Below, one piece after another: positions 10,056 to 22,400 of a stretch of 33,418 bases of DNA. Position 1 is the stretch's first letter; every line of letters begins with the position of its first letter. The notes under the pieces were generated by a model. The model made no database searches and was not told the origin of the DNA. It was given only the letters and a program-made list of their open reading frames with translations. Both the position numbers and the translations under genes were made by a program. This stretch comes from Chara braunii (lineage: Eukaryota > Streptophyta > Charophyceae > Charales > Characeae), in contig BFEA01000150.1 in NCBI GenBank assembly GCA_003427395.1, forward strand, positions 254,597-288,014. The letters are read 5' to 3'.

Positions 10056-10437
10056 CTGGGCCGCCAGCCGAGCCACACCGGTCACCGTGTTTGCCCGGGC
10101 TGCCCGGCCGTGTAAGCACTATCAAAGGTCCCAGCGAAAAAAAAAAAAAAAAAAACTGTAAAAAATCAAATTATGCAGAAACATAAAATGATCAACTCAT
10201 GCACAACAACGAGGGGCTGTGACAAACCGTTTCGTCGGAGTTTCACCGCCTCGTTTGTTGTTCTCGTCTCCCTCTTTGCCTACGGTTTACCGGGCAGCTC
10301 TGTTTCACGATATATATATTTGGCCTGGCCGGGCAAGTGGTCCCGGGCCATTGCTCTGTTTGACGATATATATATTGTTAGTTTTTTTTGGCCCGGCCAG
10401 GCAAGTGGTCCCGGGCCATCCCATTCTGGTAGCCTAG
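10056..10437. mobile_element. hAT-like non-autonomous element, copy A
   Basis: The termini are inverted repeats: left CTGGGCCGCCAG (10056), right CTGGTAGCCTAG (ending 10437). The flanks are ATTGCAAC (10048-10055) and ATCGCGAC (10438-10445), an 8-bp target duplication differing only by two transitions. Eight-bp duplications are the hAT hallmark. The interior holds an A-run, a hairpin (arms 10204-10214 and 10249-10260) and two direct copies of GCAAGTGGTCCCGGGCCAT. There is no transposase frame. It is homologous to the copy at 31885-32161 along its whole length. Confidence 0.8.
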
Positions 10438-10585
10438 ATCGCGACCCAAAAAGTGCAGAGTTGGGAAAACTCATTATCTTGGCCCCTACCAAAGCGCATA
10501 GCTAAGTTGGTCGTTGAAATACAGACACGAGGCCGAATCCCACAAAAGGAACTACATCCAATGAACTGGGGTCGGGGCCCAGGTG

Positions 10586-10880
10586 CAAAATCTACAATAC
10601 CTACAGGCAATAAATTTCCTGGCTGTTAAACTGGCTGGCAAAAGAGGATTTTGATGCCCACTAGAGCACCTGAAAGCCTGACAATCTATCGGCTAACCGG
10701 GTTGTGCTTCTGAGAGTCTCACGGCAAGTCCCCAAAATCTACAGTATCTACAGGCAATAAATTTCCTGGCTGTTCAACTGGCTGGCAAAAGAGGATTTTG
10801 ATGCCCAATAAATCACCTGAAAGCCTGAGAATCTATCCGCTAACCGGGTTCTGCTTCTGAGAGTCTCGCGGCCAGTCCCC
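10586..10880. repeat. Tandem duplication, period 147 bp
   Basis: CAAAATCTACA begins at 10586 and at 10733. Both units run through GGCAATAAATTTCCTGGCTG, GGCAAAAGAGGATTTTGATG, CACCTGAAAGCCTGA and TGCTTCTGAGAGTCTC with few differences. Confidence 0.92.
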
Positions 10881-13671
10881 ATATTGCAGCAGGTCACCAG
10901 TACGTCAACTCCTTCCCCAGAGGTGCGAGTGAGAAAACTGACCGGCTCTAATGATGAAACTCATCAGATCACAGTGACTGCCAGAGCCTCCCACCCTCCT
11001 TTCGTCAGTCCTCCCTGACTCAACCCACTCCCCCAGGCCTACCTAGTGTCTACAACTCGGGACAATCACCCCTCCATCACTCCTTGAGGGACCCCACTGG
11101 CTGCAGATAGCACACGGCCAGGAGAGCATCCGCCAGCACAAATAGTAGCTGATGGGAATGGGCAAGCAAAATGGGACTCCATCCCCACAGCAATTTTCAG
11201 CACTTCCCGATGTTTCTGTTACCCGAGAAGGAAGACTTGCCATTTCGGGCAAGTTTGCCCCCGCTTTTTCAGCACACCAACCAATCCCCTTGCCTCCTTT
11301 CCACACGGGATGGCTGATATGCTGGCGGACTCCAAACTTTGGCCAGCATTCCGGGCATCCCGTGCAGAAAGGAAACCTGGGGTTTGGTTGCTCTGCTATA
11401 GAACCGGAGGTAGGCAGAGTGGAAACAAAAGTGCTTGTGTTTGCAGCCAGCAGTGGGGTCGCAAAACATCTCTTCCAAAGACTGGCGGCCAGCTACCGCC
11501 AGCCAGCCTGTGGGGTCCAAACCTTACCCCACTGGCTGGGAAAACTGGGATGGAAACCAGGCAAAAAGTGTTTCTACTCGGCTGGCAGCTGAACAACCCA
11601 TCGCCAGGTGCCACCAAAGTTTATCCAAAGGCGCAAGGAAATTGGACGGGGGCTGCAGATGCCAGCCACTGGCATCGGAGTGCCAGACAGGGTGGTCCAA
11701 CAAGGGTCTCGGGTGATGTCCTGCGGTCCGTACATCCCACCAGCTCTGCATTGGATGTGTGACTGGGGGTGGTCCTTCCGTGCGCCTGTTACCCGCACCC
11801 TTCGTTGTCCTGGTTTCTGTGGATTTCCACCGCCCACCCCACCCTTTCCTTTTCGGGCGACTGTCAACTCTTCCTATTCGGGTTTGCGAAAGGACAGTCG
11901 TTTCCAGTGCCAATAATTGCGCTGGCGGTGGGGTCCGCTCGGAAATTCGGTTCTCTTTTCCAGAGTTCTCTTTTCCAGAACTGAACTCTCGTTCTTCCAG
12001 GCACTCAAAATTTTCCAGCCGCTGTGCAGTGGGGTGCAAGAATTAGTCCGAACGAGCTGACCGGCCAAGGGTCACAGACACCAGGACTAAGCAGGCTGTC
12101 CCATTCAGCCCTGTTTGATGCATATTCGAACAAGCCCTGTCGCAGCACGGGTACTCTGGACACTATGGATGATCCTTTTTCCTATAAGATGCTGCGCGCC
12201 CCCCCCCCCCCCCGGGGAACCCACCAATCTCTGGATCGGGATACCTCAGTATATCCAAGTTTGCTCCCCTGGTTACCACCGGCAGTGTAGAATGCCCCAA
12301 GCCAAGGACAGCAGACTAGTCTTCACCATACTCCTGCTCCTGCATCCCAATCTATGTGCATGGCATGTGTGACTATGCGCTGTCTGGGTATCAAATTAAC
12401 ACCAACTACACATGCACAGGAAAGTCCGCAATTGAACCCGCAACCTCTCCTTTGCAAGTATCTAAACGGAAGCAAACCCACAACGTGGCCGCGGTCCTCT
12501 TTATATAAACGTTTTTGCGGCCGCTCTTAAGATATTATCATTCAACTAACCTGCCCCAGGTAATGCAGCAAGTATTCTGGTTTCATTCATCATGTTGCAT
12601 TCGAGAATTTAATGCCCGTACAGAATGAGCTAGGGCCGCTGGTAGCTCTTGTTTTTCTCGAGTAGCGAAGCACTCTGAATTTTGCAAAATCGAGCGAGTC
12701 CCAATGTCATACTTGCAGAGGACTGGATTTTGCAAAATCGAGAGGCGTGGGGCACGTTCCAGTGTCGCGCTGAGATGTAGGGCCTCGGCGGACCATCTTC
12801 CCATATTCCAGTGGCAAACTCAGTCTCATTTTGCGCAGTTGGTGAGCCACACCACCAGCAAAAGCCCAGCCCTAAAGGCTCATCGCCCCACAGCACACAA
12901 CGAAAGAAAAAAACGCGTGCTTCTTCCCACCTAAATCCGCTTCATCACTACGCCCAAGGCTGCAAATTGCCCTGAAATTCACTGACCTGGCAGGGAACGA
13001 CGATTTCCCAAACTCAAATCACTGTTCTATCACCCGCCCCAGCACACTCGGCCCATGATGTTTAAATTAAAAACAAAAAAACACTTTTCTAGTAGTGTTA
13101 AAGCCAATGATTGATGACAGGTGGGGAACCAGGACACTCAGAAGAGATGCAGTGGCGGTCCAGTAGGAGAGTGTCACTCCCCCCGAGCGTGGGCTCCACC
13201 GCATTGGGCAGATGTATAGGTAGATAATTAGCTTAGTCCCTCTCCCTTGGCTGATTTAGTTAGCGTCACTCTTTTAGATTAGAGCATGGCTGTTTTGTTA
13301 AATTGAATGGCTCACCTCGCTCTGACCTTAATGCTTGGTTGCAGGAAGCAGCCTATGCAGTCGTGCAGATCGTAAGCGAGGCTGAGGAAGGCAAACCCGA
13401 ATGCAGTTTGAGGCCTGCGCAATGACTGTTTGCAGTACCTATTTCCCCTCCGCAACCCCGTCCTTTTTCTTCATTCCTTTCCTTTTCTTTTTGGGTCTTG
13501 CGCCTGATGAGGCCCCGCCCACCCTTCCCTCGCTAATTCTCCGCAGCACACCCCCCTTCCACCAGTCCTACCTCATTGTCTACCACTCAGGATCATCACA
13601 CTTCCACCACCTTAGCAGGTTGACCTGACCGGACATCGCTCGCAGGCACCGCCCGTCTTCGGTGAAAGATA
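10881..13671. other. Gene-free stretch with diffuse repeats
   Basis: No convincing gene. The 146-171 codon frames across 11152-12039 overlap one another on both strands, and none shows a domain. CCTACCTAGTGTCTACAACTC (about 11039) resembles CCTACCTCATTGTCTACCACTC (about 13568), a dispersed repeat. GATTTTGCAAAATCGAG occurs twice near 12675-12745. A C14 run lies near 12200. Confidence 0.45.
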
Positions 13672-13793
13672 GGGCCTCGTTCCACTACTCACCAGATGTG
13701 CAAAATAACATGCTTCTTCTGCTTGAACATGGGAAGATACACCACCATACGTTTTTGTATTCTGTGTACGTGGTGAGTTGTGGAGCGAGGCCC
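13672..13793. mobile_element. 122-bp MITE, GGGCCTCG termini, ATA target duplication
   Basis: Left GGGCCTCGTTCCACTACTC and right GAGTTGTGGAGCGAGGCCC are inverted repeats of about 23 bp with two mismatches. ATA flanks both sides (13669-13671 and 13794-13796). Non-coding and the best preserved of the family in this window. Confidence 0.8.
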
Positions 13794-15244
13794 ATAATAG
13801 ATCGAATGTTGGCAACAAGGAGAAAGAGTGTGTCCCCTCACTGCACTCCTTCGCTGTGGCTGTTTACTGCTTCTCCTTTTCTTGCTGCCGTTGCATCCGG
13901 TGCATAGGGATAGGGCTATCCATGACTCACGGTGAGTAGACCACTGTTTCTTGTCCGAGAACTTCGTGAGAGCGAGATGATCTGTGATTTGGAGGCTTGC
14001 CTTTGGGGGAGAAAAAAGAGGACTAGGGTGGATCCCCTAGTTCGTTCTATAGCACAAAGGGGTATACATGGCAACTCCGCTGGTGACAAGACGACGGAAC
14101 ATTTCCAGCCTTTTAGCCGAAGCCGGGCAATGGCTTGGGGTTCTTGATCGTGTGCCTCATATGAGAAAGGAACGCAGGTCCATGCGGACACCCGCAAGGT
14201 GACACACAGCACATGGTGCAAATTAAAAACAGAAAAAAAGGAAACAAAAAGGTAGTCCTGAAATTCCAGGTCCTCCATGGAACGGCACCGGGCCTAGGTG
14301 GGCCCCACCTAGCAGATTCTTTCATCTACGCAACTCGTCTTCTGAATGGACGGTCGGAACCCAAGGATGAACCAACGATTTTAGGGCATGTTCACACTCT
14401 GGACGTAGATGCAGAAAGATCCATTCACAGCCGGCCTTAAATGCAGTCAGATGCGTCGTGAAAAGTCCTTGTACGCCCTTATTCGGACGTGAGGACCCTT
14501 GGCTCCCAAAGGGGGGAAGACAGAGGCCTCTCTGTTGGGCAAATCTTCTGCGCGACTGAAACCATATGATTTTGTCATATCTTCTTGTTACACGTGTTAC
14601 TTATACAATACAGGTAGCATGCGTTCCTAATCGTAACATCTCTTTTTTTTTTTTTTTTTTTTGGGATAATCGTACCATCACGGCTGCCGTGACGTGACCT
14701 CTTGCGAACGTCTGCAAAGGTATTTTTGTTTTTCCTTCATTTCTCTTCTTTTTTTGTATCAAAGGCGACAGCCCTGACACATCTTAGCGAAACTGACCGG
14801 CCCATCTTGTTGAGGTAATTCAGGCATTCCATTCGTCTGGTTCCACCTGGATTCGAACTCACACCAACATTTCAACGGTTGATTGGACGACTGAAGTTGA
14901 CGACCTGCAATAGTTAATGCTCTTTTCGTAGAAAAAACGAACACCCTGCCAACGGAGCATGCATGCATATTACAGAGCAGATTTCGCGATTGGGACGATC
15001 ATGCACAAAATGAGACCAATCGTATGCCATTCTCAAATTTCCATGACAAAAAAAATGGAAACGTCTTACTAACGAAATACGGTGACAAGTACTTACCTCA
15101 GAGTTGATTATGAGCAAAAGAGAGTAACACGTCGTGTGATACGCGTCAAATTTCAAAGACGTGACAATAATAATCTTATACATAATCGTAAAAATTTGAA
15201 ACTTTTGAGATACGCTCTAATAAATGAAGGAAACAAAAACCTAC
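13794..15244. other. Flank downstream of the last identified kinesin exon; no gene recognised
   Basis: The kinesin coding strand continues through this stretch, so it should be either intron 16 or 3' sequence. I found no exon continuing the coiled coil. A T20 run lies at about 14643-14662. GAGTTCGAATCC on the minus strand near 14852 resembles a tRNA B box but has no pairing T-stem. Confidence 0.45.
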
Positions 15245-15334
15245 CAAGCGGTTGAGTTGTTCGATCTCGCCTGCCATCTGCTGCACCACGTCTTCAGCGG
15301 CACGCTCCCGTCGCAGAGCGCCTGCAATGATAGC
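15245..15334 (-). CDS. Kinesin exon 16 (residues 1099-1128), last exon identified
   Basis: Encodes [20 protein letters not shown] then [10 protein letters not shown], a heptad-like segment. It resembles the AILAGALRRE...AEIxQLNRLV block of kinesin-12 tails. Acceptor tgcag, donor gtaggt, phase 0. Because the donor is good and no stop is reached, at least one more exon is expected below 15245. Confidence 0.88.
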
Positions 15335-18300
15335 CTGCATGGTGTGGTCGCGGCTCTGTTTTTTTTGTTTTTTTGAAGCAAAACGAACGAAAAACAGTAG
15401 ATACATACAGAGAGAAGAATATTTGTCAGCGGTGGAAGAAACAAGGAAGACATATGGCCAGTTCAACGAGGGACTTGACAAGTCCTAAATTTCTGCAGGT
15501 TTAGGAGGCATACATAATAATCACACTTTTTCCCAATTGCACTAACGGAAGGTAGCACCAAAAACACAAGTACCAACTCAAACTGCCTTCTTGGCCAAGT
15601 TCCGCTCGCTGAGAGATACTGTATTAACGACAAGGACAGTCGAGCACAACGAACAAGCTCACGCACCTCAGCTTGGCTGATCATTCCGTCGCCATCTTCC
15701 GGGTAGGCGACCAGCTGGAGAGCGCCCGAACCCCCTTTGACGTGTTCGAGAGCCGTCGTGCTTCTCCACATCTTGCGGAACCTCTCACCTTCCACTCCCA
15801 AGAACATGCCCTCCGCCCCGCCGTTGCCTTTAGACAACCGCCTTTCTGTCTTGTCCCAAGAGGCGCTGCTCCTGCGCAGAGGATCGATCGCCCTCGCGAT
15901 ATCTCTCGAGAGAACGTACGCGGGTGGGTCGGCCATGTCCACACCTCCACAGTCATCGCCGGCGACTACGAGTTGCCTCTCCTCGGGACAAGGAACTAGC
16001 TCCCTGTTTCGATTTTCAGCCGCCAACCGACGCACATCTGTCCGATCCTGGCCGTCCAGCGACTCGTGTTCCATACCGCCACAACTCCAACGACCAGCAG
16101 GCCTCCGAAGCGTGGCACCTCCGTTCGAAGACGACGGACACGCGTCGGCGGCGGCGGCGATTGAGCCATAACGTGTGCACGGGGAGCAATCAATGTCAGC
16201 CCGGCCGCTCAGCCGCCGATCTGGATCGGGAGCATACCTCTTCCTCAACTGGCGAGCGTCCACAGCGTCCGCTGCATCCGTCTCTTCCAGTTCTGGAGGG
16301 ACCACTCGCGAAACCAAACACTCCCCTTCCGCCCACTCCCAGTATTCCTCCGGTTCTCCTTCACCTCCACCATACCGCGGCTCCGCAGATCCAGATCCCA
16401 CCGAGGCTCTCCTTTCCGCTCTCATCACGTCTTCGCTACCCGCAAGTTCGTCTCCTCCGTTATGCCGACCCCTCGACGATGCCAAGAACTCAGCAACCGC
16501 CTTCTTCCTCTGTCTTGCCGTCAACGGCCCTCTCGCAGGCGATAGGATGGAGTTCGGGCTAGGTTCACCGGCGTCTAAACTCGAGTCTGAAAGCGTATCT
16601 TGATACGAAGTGGTCGCTTCCGACACAGAGGAGCCAGTACGATGATGGCCGCTGCCCGATGCAGATTCGGACGATTCCCTCGACAAGTCAGAATGGGGCG
16701 AGAGCGACCCTGGAGTACAGTCCGCTGCCAGATCTTCACCGGCGCCATCGCCGCCATCCTCACTCCTGTCAACAGCTCCCTCCCTTCTTCGTATCTCAGC
16801 AATAACCTCCAGGCTTTTGTCGTCAGCGTCCTGCTGCTTAGGCCCAGATTTCGACGACTCTGCCACGGTCGCCGCCCAGGAGCTCGCGTCCACGCTGCCA
16901 CGTGGCTTGATCGACAACCTTCGAGATTCGGCCCACGAGGCGTACTCGTTCACGAACCGGTAGTGAAGACTGCAATTGCTCTCTGCTGCAGTGTCAGAAT
17001 CGTAGCCCCTGTGCCCTTCTTTCCTCCAGATGTTCTCCATGTCATCGTCAGACATATCCTCCGGGGTTTCCTCCCCATGGTTCGTCGGGGGATGGTGACC
17101 GTCGTCCTTGTCTGCTACTTCAGTCTCAGCTTCCGTCGAGCCTCTTACAGGAGCACTGTCCTTCGTCGACTCCAGCGCAGGCGCCGCACCTCCACGTATC
17201 AACCCCACAGCACCCACACTGACACCTGGCGGAAGAGTGATCATGTTGGCCAGATCCAGACCGTTCAGCTGAGAGTTGTGTCGAATTCGAGTCAGTTCCT
17301 CCTGCAAACCAAATCACATCAAAGAAGGGGAAAAAAAAACAACACGATTTACGACGATAACCATACATACAGCGCACTTGGCTGAACGACCAAAGCTAAA
17401 AGACAATACCTGGGCTCGATCTGTCGATCTACACATCACTCAGAACGCACAACCTCTAAATCAGAGATGCACAGAATTCGAGCAATATACATATAAGCTG
17501 GCAACACAGTCCAACGCCAATTGCAGCGACAATGGGAACCGGATGAAAGTTTTTATAACATTCTTCGACTGCATCTGACATTCACTCAGATCTAACACAA
17601 GACAAACAAGTCAGGTGCCGACCTGCCCGACTCCGTTTTCTGCCGACATCTTCTTCTGGGTCTGCCGGCTTGCCTGACGATTTGTCGTCCGCAATGTCGA
17701 GGGCGTCACAGCTTTCCTGACGGTTCATTCTTTCCAAATTCATTCTTTCCAATTCGAATGAATACGGTCCTCACATTGGCGGGCGGGGGTAGGAGCAGCG
17801 CACAACATCTTCTACACGTCGACAACGTTAAGGAAGATAGATGGATAGATGGTCAACAATGTCACCCACGGTAGTTCGATACAAGAGACGACCGGGCTTC
17901 ACTGATTCAAATAGACTTGGCATAAAAACGCAGCGCACCTTACGAAACCATGCCTGCTCAGATTGAACACACCCGAGAACATCCAACTCTACATTGGTTT
18001 AGATTTATGACGTGTGATTTTTTTAGATTTAATTAGCACATCTGATCGGTTTTGGTTTCGCTTGAAGGCGATGGGATTCAGGTAGATGGATTTCACTTCC
18101 GTTTTTCCTCCGGAGATCGATCATATGTCGACGAATCGGTTCTCGTGAGCGACTAGTTTGATTGAAGGCGACGGGATTCAGCTGGATGTGCTAACTAATT
18201 AGATTTCGTTCCCCCATCTGAATGAAGCATTAAAATTTCGCTTCGCATGTTTTTCATGACATCAGGAAACTATTCCGCTGAGCGACGTACCTTCAGCCGA

Positions 18301-19368
18301 CGAATCTGTTCTCTCAAAACGTTCACATCGCTGCTCATCTCCTCGTTGACGACAGCCTGTCCCATCGAGCACGGAAAAGAGGCAAAGCAGACATCAAGTC
18401 ACAAATTGAACACGTACGACGCAACTGACGATTTGATCACATCGTCATCCATCAAGCGTCCCACTGCAAACAAAGTGCTAAACGGCTAGGAAATGAGACA
18501 GAGCATCCAAAGAGTGGCATATACACACCACGCATAAACCGATGTGACTGAAGATACGTGAGAAGACCACCAGCAACGAGACGGAATCAAGTACAACGCC
18601 ATGTAAGGAAATGCTTCACCGCGTGTGCTACAAACAAAGGGAATCAAAGGTAGTAGGCAACGGATTCCTGAACGGCAACCGGACGCTGGGGCCATGATGC
18701 AAAGTGACAGGAGCGGAGCAGAGAGCGAGAAGGACGAGGGAAGCCCCATGCAAATGTCATATGCTTTGAAGACGTGGCAGAGAATGCCGAGGACATGAGG
18801 AGGGAGGAAGACGAAAGCAAAGCATCGTGAGAGAAGCACAAACCTTGTTCTGCACGAATTTCACGCGTTGAGCGAACTTTATTGTGCTTATCGTTTCATG
18901 GATACACCTGCAAGGCAAGCATTCAACAAACAACGCTTCCGTCAAGAAAGGGAGGATAGGATCTCAGGCCGTATTTGCAGAGCACGTCCGTTCCTTGGAA
19001 TTCCAGACGTTACAAGAGAAAGTTCGGCATGGCGGACCACGCAGACCAAGGAGACCAGAACAGAGAAACAGTCAAGAACACCAGGATCAAAACAGAGAAG
19101 CCCAACTGCCACCACAAGGGGAAAAAAAACAAGAATAGTTTGATGAAAAGGGAACCGGAAAAATGAACCCTCAAGCACACAAAACAGTTCAAGGTAGAAG
19201 GCTGCAAACTTAAGGACATAAACGAAAAGGGCGAAAGCAGGCAACGGCTTGCTACTTACTGGTTAGATGGGCTGAGCGCACAGATCATCACCATCTTGGC
19301 ATTTCCACCCAACGATTCCTGCACAACACGCACATTCCATGATGTGGTTTCAGAACCCAACCAAATTC

Positions 19369-19446
<78 letters not shown>

Positions 19447-22400
19447 GCACACACACACACACACGCGCGCGCGTGCCATGTCAAGGACGCACACGATGCA
19501 ATCAACTCCTCTGTATCGGGCAACTGACGTGACAAATAGCATAACCTCAGTCCATCAGGCAAATGACGTGACACATAGCACAACCACCACTGCTGTTGCT
19601 TTGAGGAACAAGCTACGTTCTCCAGTGCAAAGTAATCCATCATCACGCACCTGAAGTAGGAACGTTAAGCGAGAGTCGCGGTAAGGAATGTGCCTCTGCT
19701 TTCCACTCTGTGCAGACTCGGCGAGGAGCTTGATGACAATCCTGCGCCAGCCGACACCACGCGTTCACAGCGCAGAAAATCAGTCAATATGGATGTTGAC
19801 GTCCACGCAACCACTAGACCAGAACTCAAAAGGAACCGAGACAACAGCACAAGGAGCTCATCCAGATACAGTGATCATCCACGCACAATGGTTGTCCAGG
19901 TTCGATGATCATTCAGGTAGAAACGTGCTCTGAAGGGCTTGAAAACCTAGAGGAGCCGAGAGGAAAAGGACGGGACGAAGGGCAGACGAGGAGACGAGGG
20001 AAGAGAAGGGGAGGGAAGACGGAAGACGACAGTCGACAAGGGGAAGCTAGCGGATACAAAGCGAGAGAGACCCCGGAGAGAGGCAGGGAGTCGCAGGGAA
20101 AGAGACAGCTACATTCAAAAAATGCAGAGAGGGGCGGCAAATCAATACGGACATGAGGGACTGCGAGAGATCTGTGAGAAACACTGCAAAAGAGACAGCA
20201 AAAGAGGGCGAAATAAAGGACAGAACACAGGTATGGGAAAGGGTGGAGAAAGAGGGGGCGTGGCGGCCAGTGGTGGGCCAAACGGGAAACAGGGACAGAG
20301 GGGAAGAGGTGAAAATGGCTGGAGAGAGGGGAGAGGGGGAAAAGAACCGAGAAAGAGGGAGTACAAAGGTCGATGGAAGCAGGAAGCGGTGGAGAGAACG
20401 TTCGATAGCAAAGAGAGAAGGAAAACGAGGGCACAAAACGAGATGGTGCAACGAGATGGATAAGAGGAGAAGAGACGGAGAGAGAGAGATGGATGAGAGA
20501 GAGAAGAGGGGAAGAGGGAGAGCAAAAGTTGGAAAGAACAAGAGGGAAGAGGGGAGAGGGAGAAGAAGAGAACGAAACTGCGAGAAGGTGGCACAGGAAG
20601 GTTGCAGAGGGAAAGGGACGTACAGGGTAACACAGAGAAGTAGAGGAACAAGATGAAAAAGCAAGGCAGCCATCTGCGAGGAGACAGGGTGGAGGGCAAG
20701 TGGTAGAAAACGGGTAGAAGAGATATTTACCCTAGTTGGGTGAGCGATCGGTTAATATTCGCAGCCTCCTTCAGTCGATCGCCTGAAGCACCAGTAAGCT
20801 TTTGCCTGCCATCGCCGAGCCGGTGGCGCATTTGCACAGAAAGGAAAACGGGTAGAACGCGACAGAGCAAGCGTCACCGTCGAATTCAATTCACTGATAG
20901 CTCAGTAGAAGTTGATGAATCATTGCCAACTTAGTCATTTCAGAGAACAGACGAACACGAAGCCAATCGCTGAGATAGTCCATTTTTCCTTCCTCTAGCG
21001 AAGCTGCAACTCTCGAGGACGGATTTGCATTAATCTATGGCCACGCTGAAACCGAAAAGCAGTTTTCAACCTAGCTGCCCATACCGACCAATCGAAGTGC
21101 TGTGTTCAAGTCCCAATTACTAGTAATTCGTTTTCCCTTACCGTAACAAGGCAAGCCCCACATGAATAACAGACAGTACTCTGTAGGATCAACACATCCT
21201 TGGTGCCATTGGGCACTTGCCGACAATGCGAAATCAGAGCCAGTTGTCACATAAACGAGTGATTAACGGATAAGCAAGGAAAAGTGAGCGAGATAGAGGC
21301 GTGCGCTGACCTTTCAGACCCGGCGAGATCGACCAGATTCAATCTGGAAAAGCGCGTGCTGTTGATGCCCTCGGTGATAGACTGGAGGCGCTCGGCAGTC
21401 GATCAACCATAGCGCCAAAAATCAAACCAACAGAACAATGCCACGTGTTAGCCCCAGCATACACGTAAAAATATCACAGGCGAAACCCGCCGGGAACGAA
21501 GATTACGTCGGCAAGAGGCAAAGACAAGCAAACAGGCCAGATATGCACAAGTAGTGGCATACAATTCATTGTCAGGAGAACCATCTCGGGAAAATAAAGC
21601 ATTTGCGCGCCCGGTCATTACCGTTGTATCTAGACAGATAGTTGGCCCAAATACAGCTAAAATGCTGGGCGTTCTATCCGGATGCAAACGGCAGGTGCCA
21701 TCGATCGAACCATTCTTGTCGTTTCCGAAGCGGCAAGCTTTAAGAAAGGTGAAGCGATTCGTCAGCGTACATCCAACTATGGGGCAAGAGGAAGAAGCAC
21801 TCGCATATTGACCCGAGTAGAGACGGAGAGAATTAACACAGACAAGAAAACACGAGAGTGATCGTGAGAGCAGAGAAACGGGAAGAGACATACAGAGAAC
21901 CACCTACCAGGGCGCAGTGATCACAAGATCAACAGGCAGATTCACACAGAGAGACGTACAGGATAAACATTGGCTGTCTGGAGCTCAATCGGATTCACTG
22001 TTTTCTTTGCACTGCTGTGTAAGTATGGCCCTCGCTTCCAAAACTCAATTGCTTCCGCATTTTTCCTAGCACGTAAGAAGGACACTAGGAAGTGATGATA
22101 TGCGCAAGACGACGCACCTTGCTTTGACTTTGAATAACGCACGTGAAGACGCTGTGCGAGCGGCTACTTTCGCTGTTCATAGCAGTTGAAGCGACCTTCC
22201 GGTTTGCCGTGCCCTGAAACAACCAGCAAGCGAGAACGAGTTAGGAGAGAAGAGCGAGGAGGGGGGGGGCGGAAGACAAAGCATGTACCGAATAAAGGAA
22301 ATGCAGCTTCAAGTCGACCCACAGTCACGGAAGATTATTTGCTATTGGGTGGCGAAGACGGCCAAAGAGAGAGACGAGAGGAAATATGCAGAGAGGAAAC

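Noticed and set aside
11152-12039. Overlapping frames of 146-171 codons on both strands
   Set aside because: Several frames are open simultaneously on both strands, none has a domain or splice support, and related segments recur as dispersed repeats.
14835-14865. tRNA-like B box (GAGTTCGAATCC, minus strand)
   Set aside because: The flanking bases cannot form a T-stem and no A box or acceptor stem is found. The same holds for the B-box-like words near 12435 and 21105.
14870-14905. Possible terminal kinesin exon (acceptor attgcag, then about ten codons and TGA)
   Set aside because: The frame would fit phase 0, but the peptide has no coiled-coil character or resemblance to kinesin-12 tails. 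The acceptor alone is too weak as evidence.
15072-15170. Possible exon ending at TCTGAG/gtaagt
   Set aside because: The donor is good, but the only frame compatible with an upstream AG gives a hydrophobic peptide unlike the expected coiled coil.
15667-15715. EF-hand-like [10 protein letters not shown] at the end of exon 15
   Set aside because: It lacks the first acidic ligand of the loop and any flanking E/F helices, and splicing cuts the segment right after the final Glu.
15924-17385. Plus-strand open frames of 212 and 261 codons across the kinesin tail exon
   Set aside because: They are antisense to exon 15, whose frame is fixed by splice junctions on both sides, and they are explained by its GC-rich codon use.
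20047-20699. Open frames of 113-208 codons in both strands
   Set aside because: They arise from the purine-rich tract, where T-containing stop codons are rare on one strand, and they lie inside kinesin intron 10.
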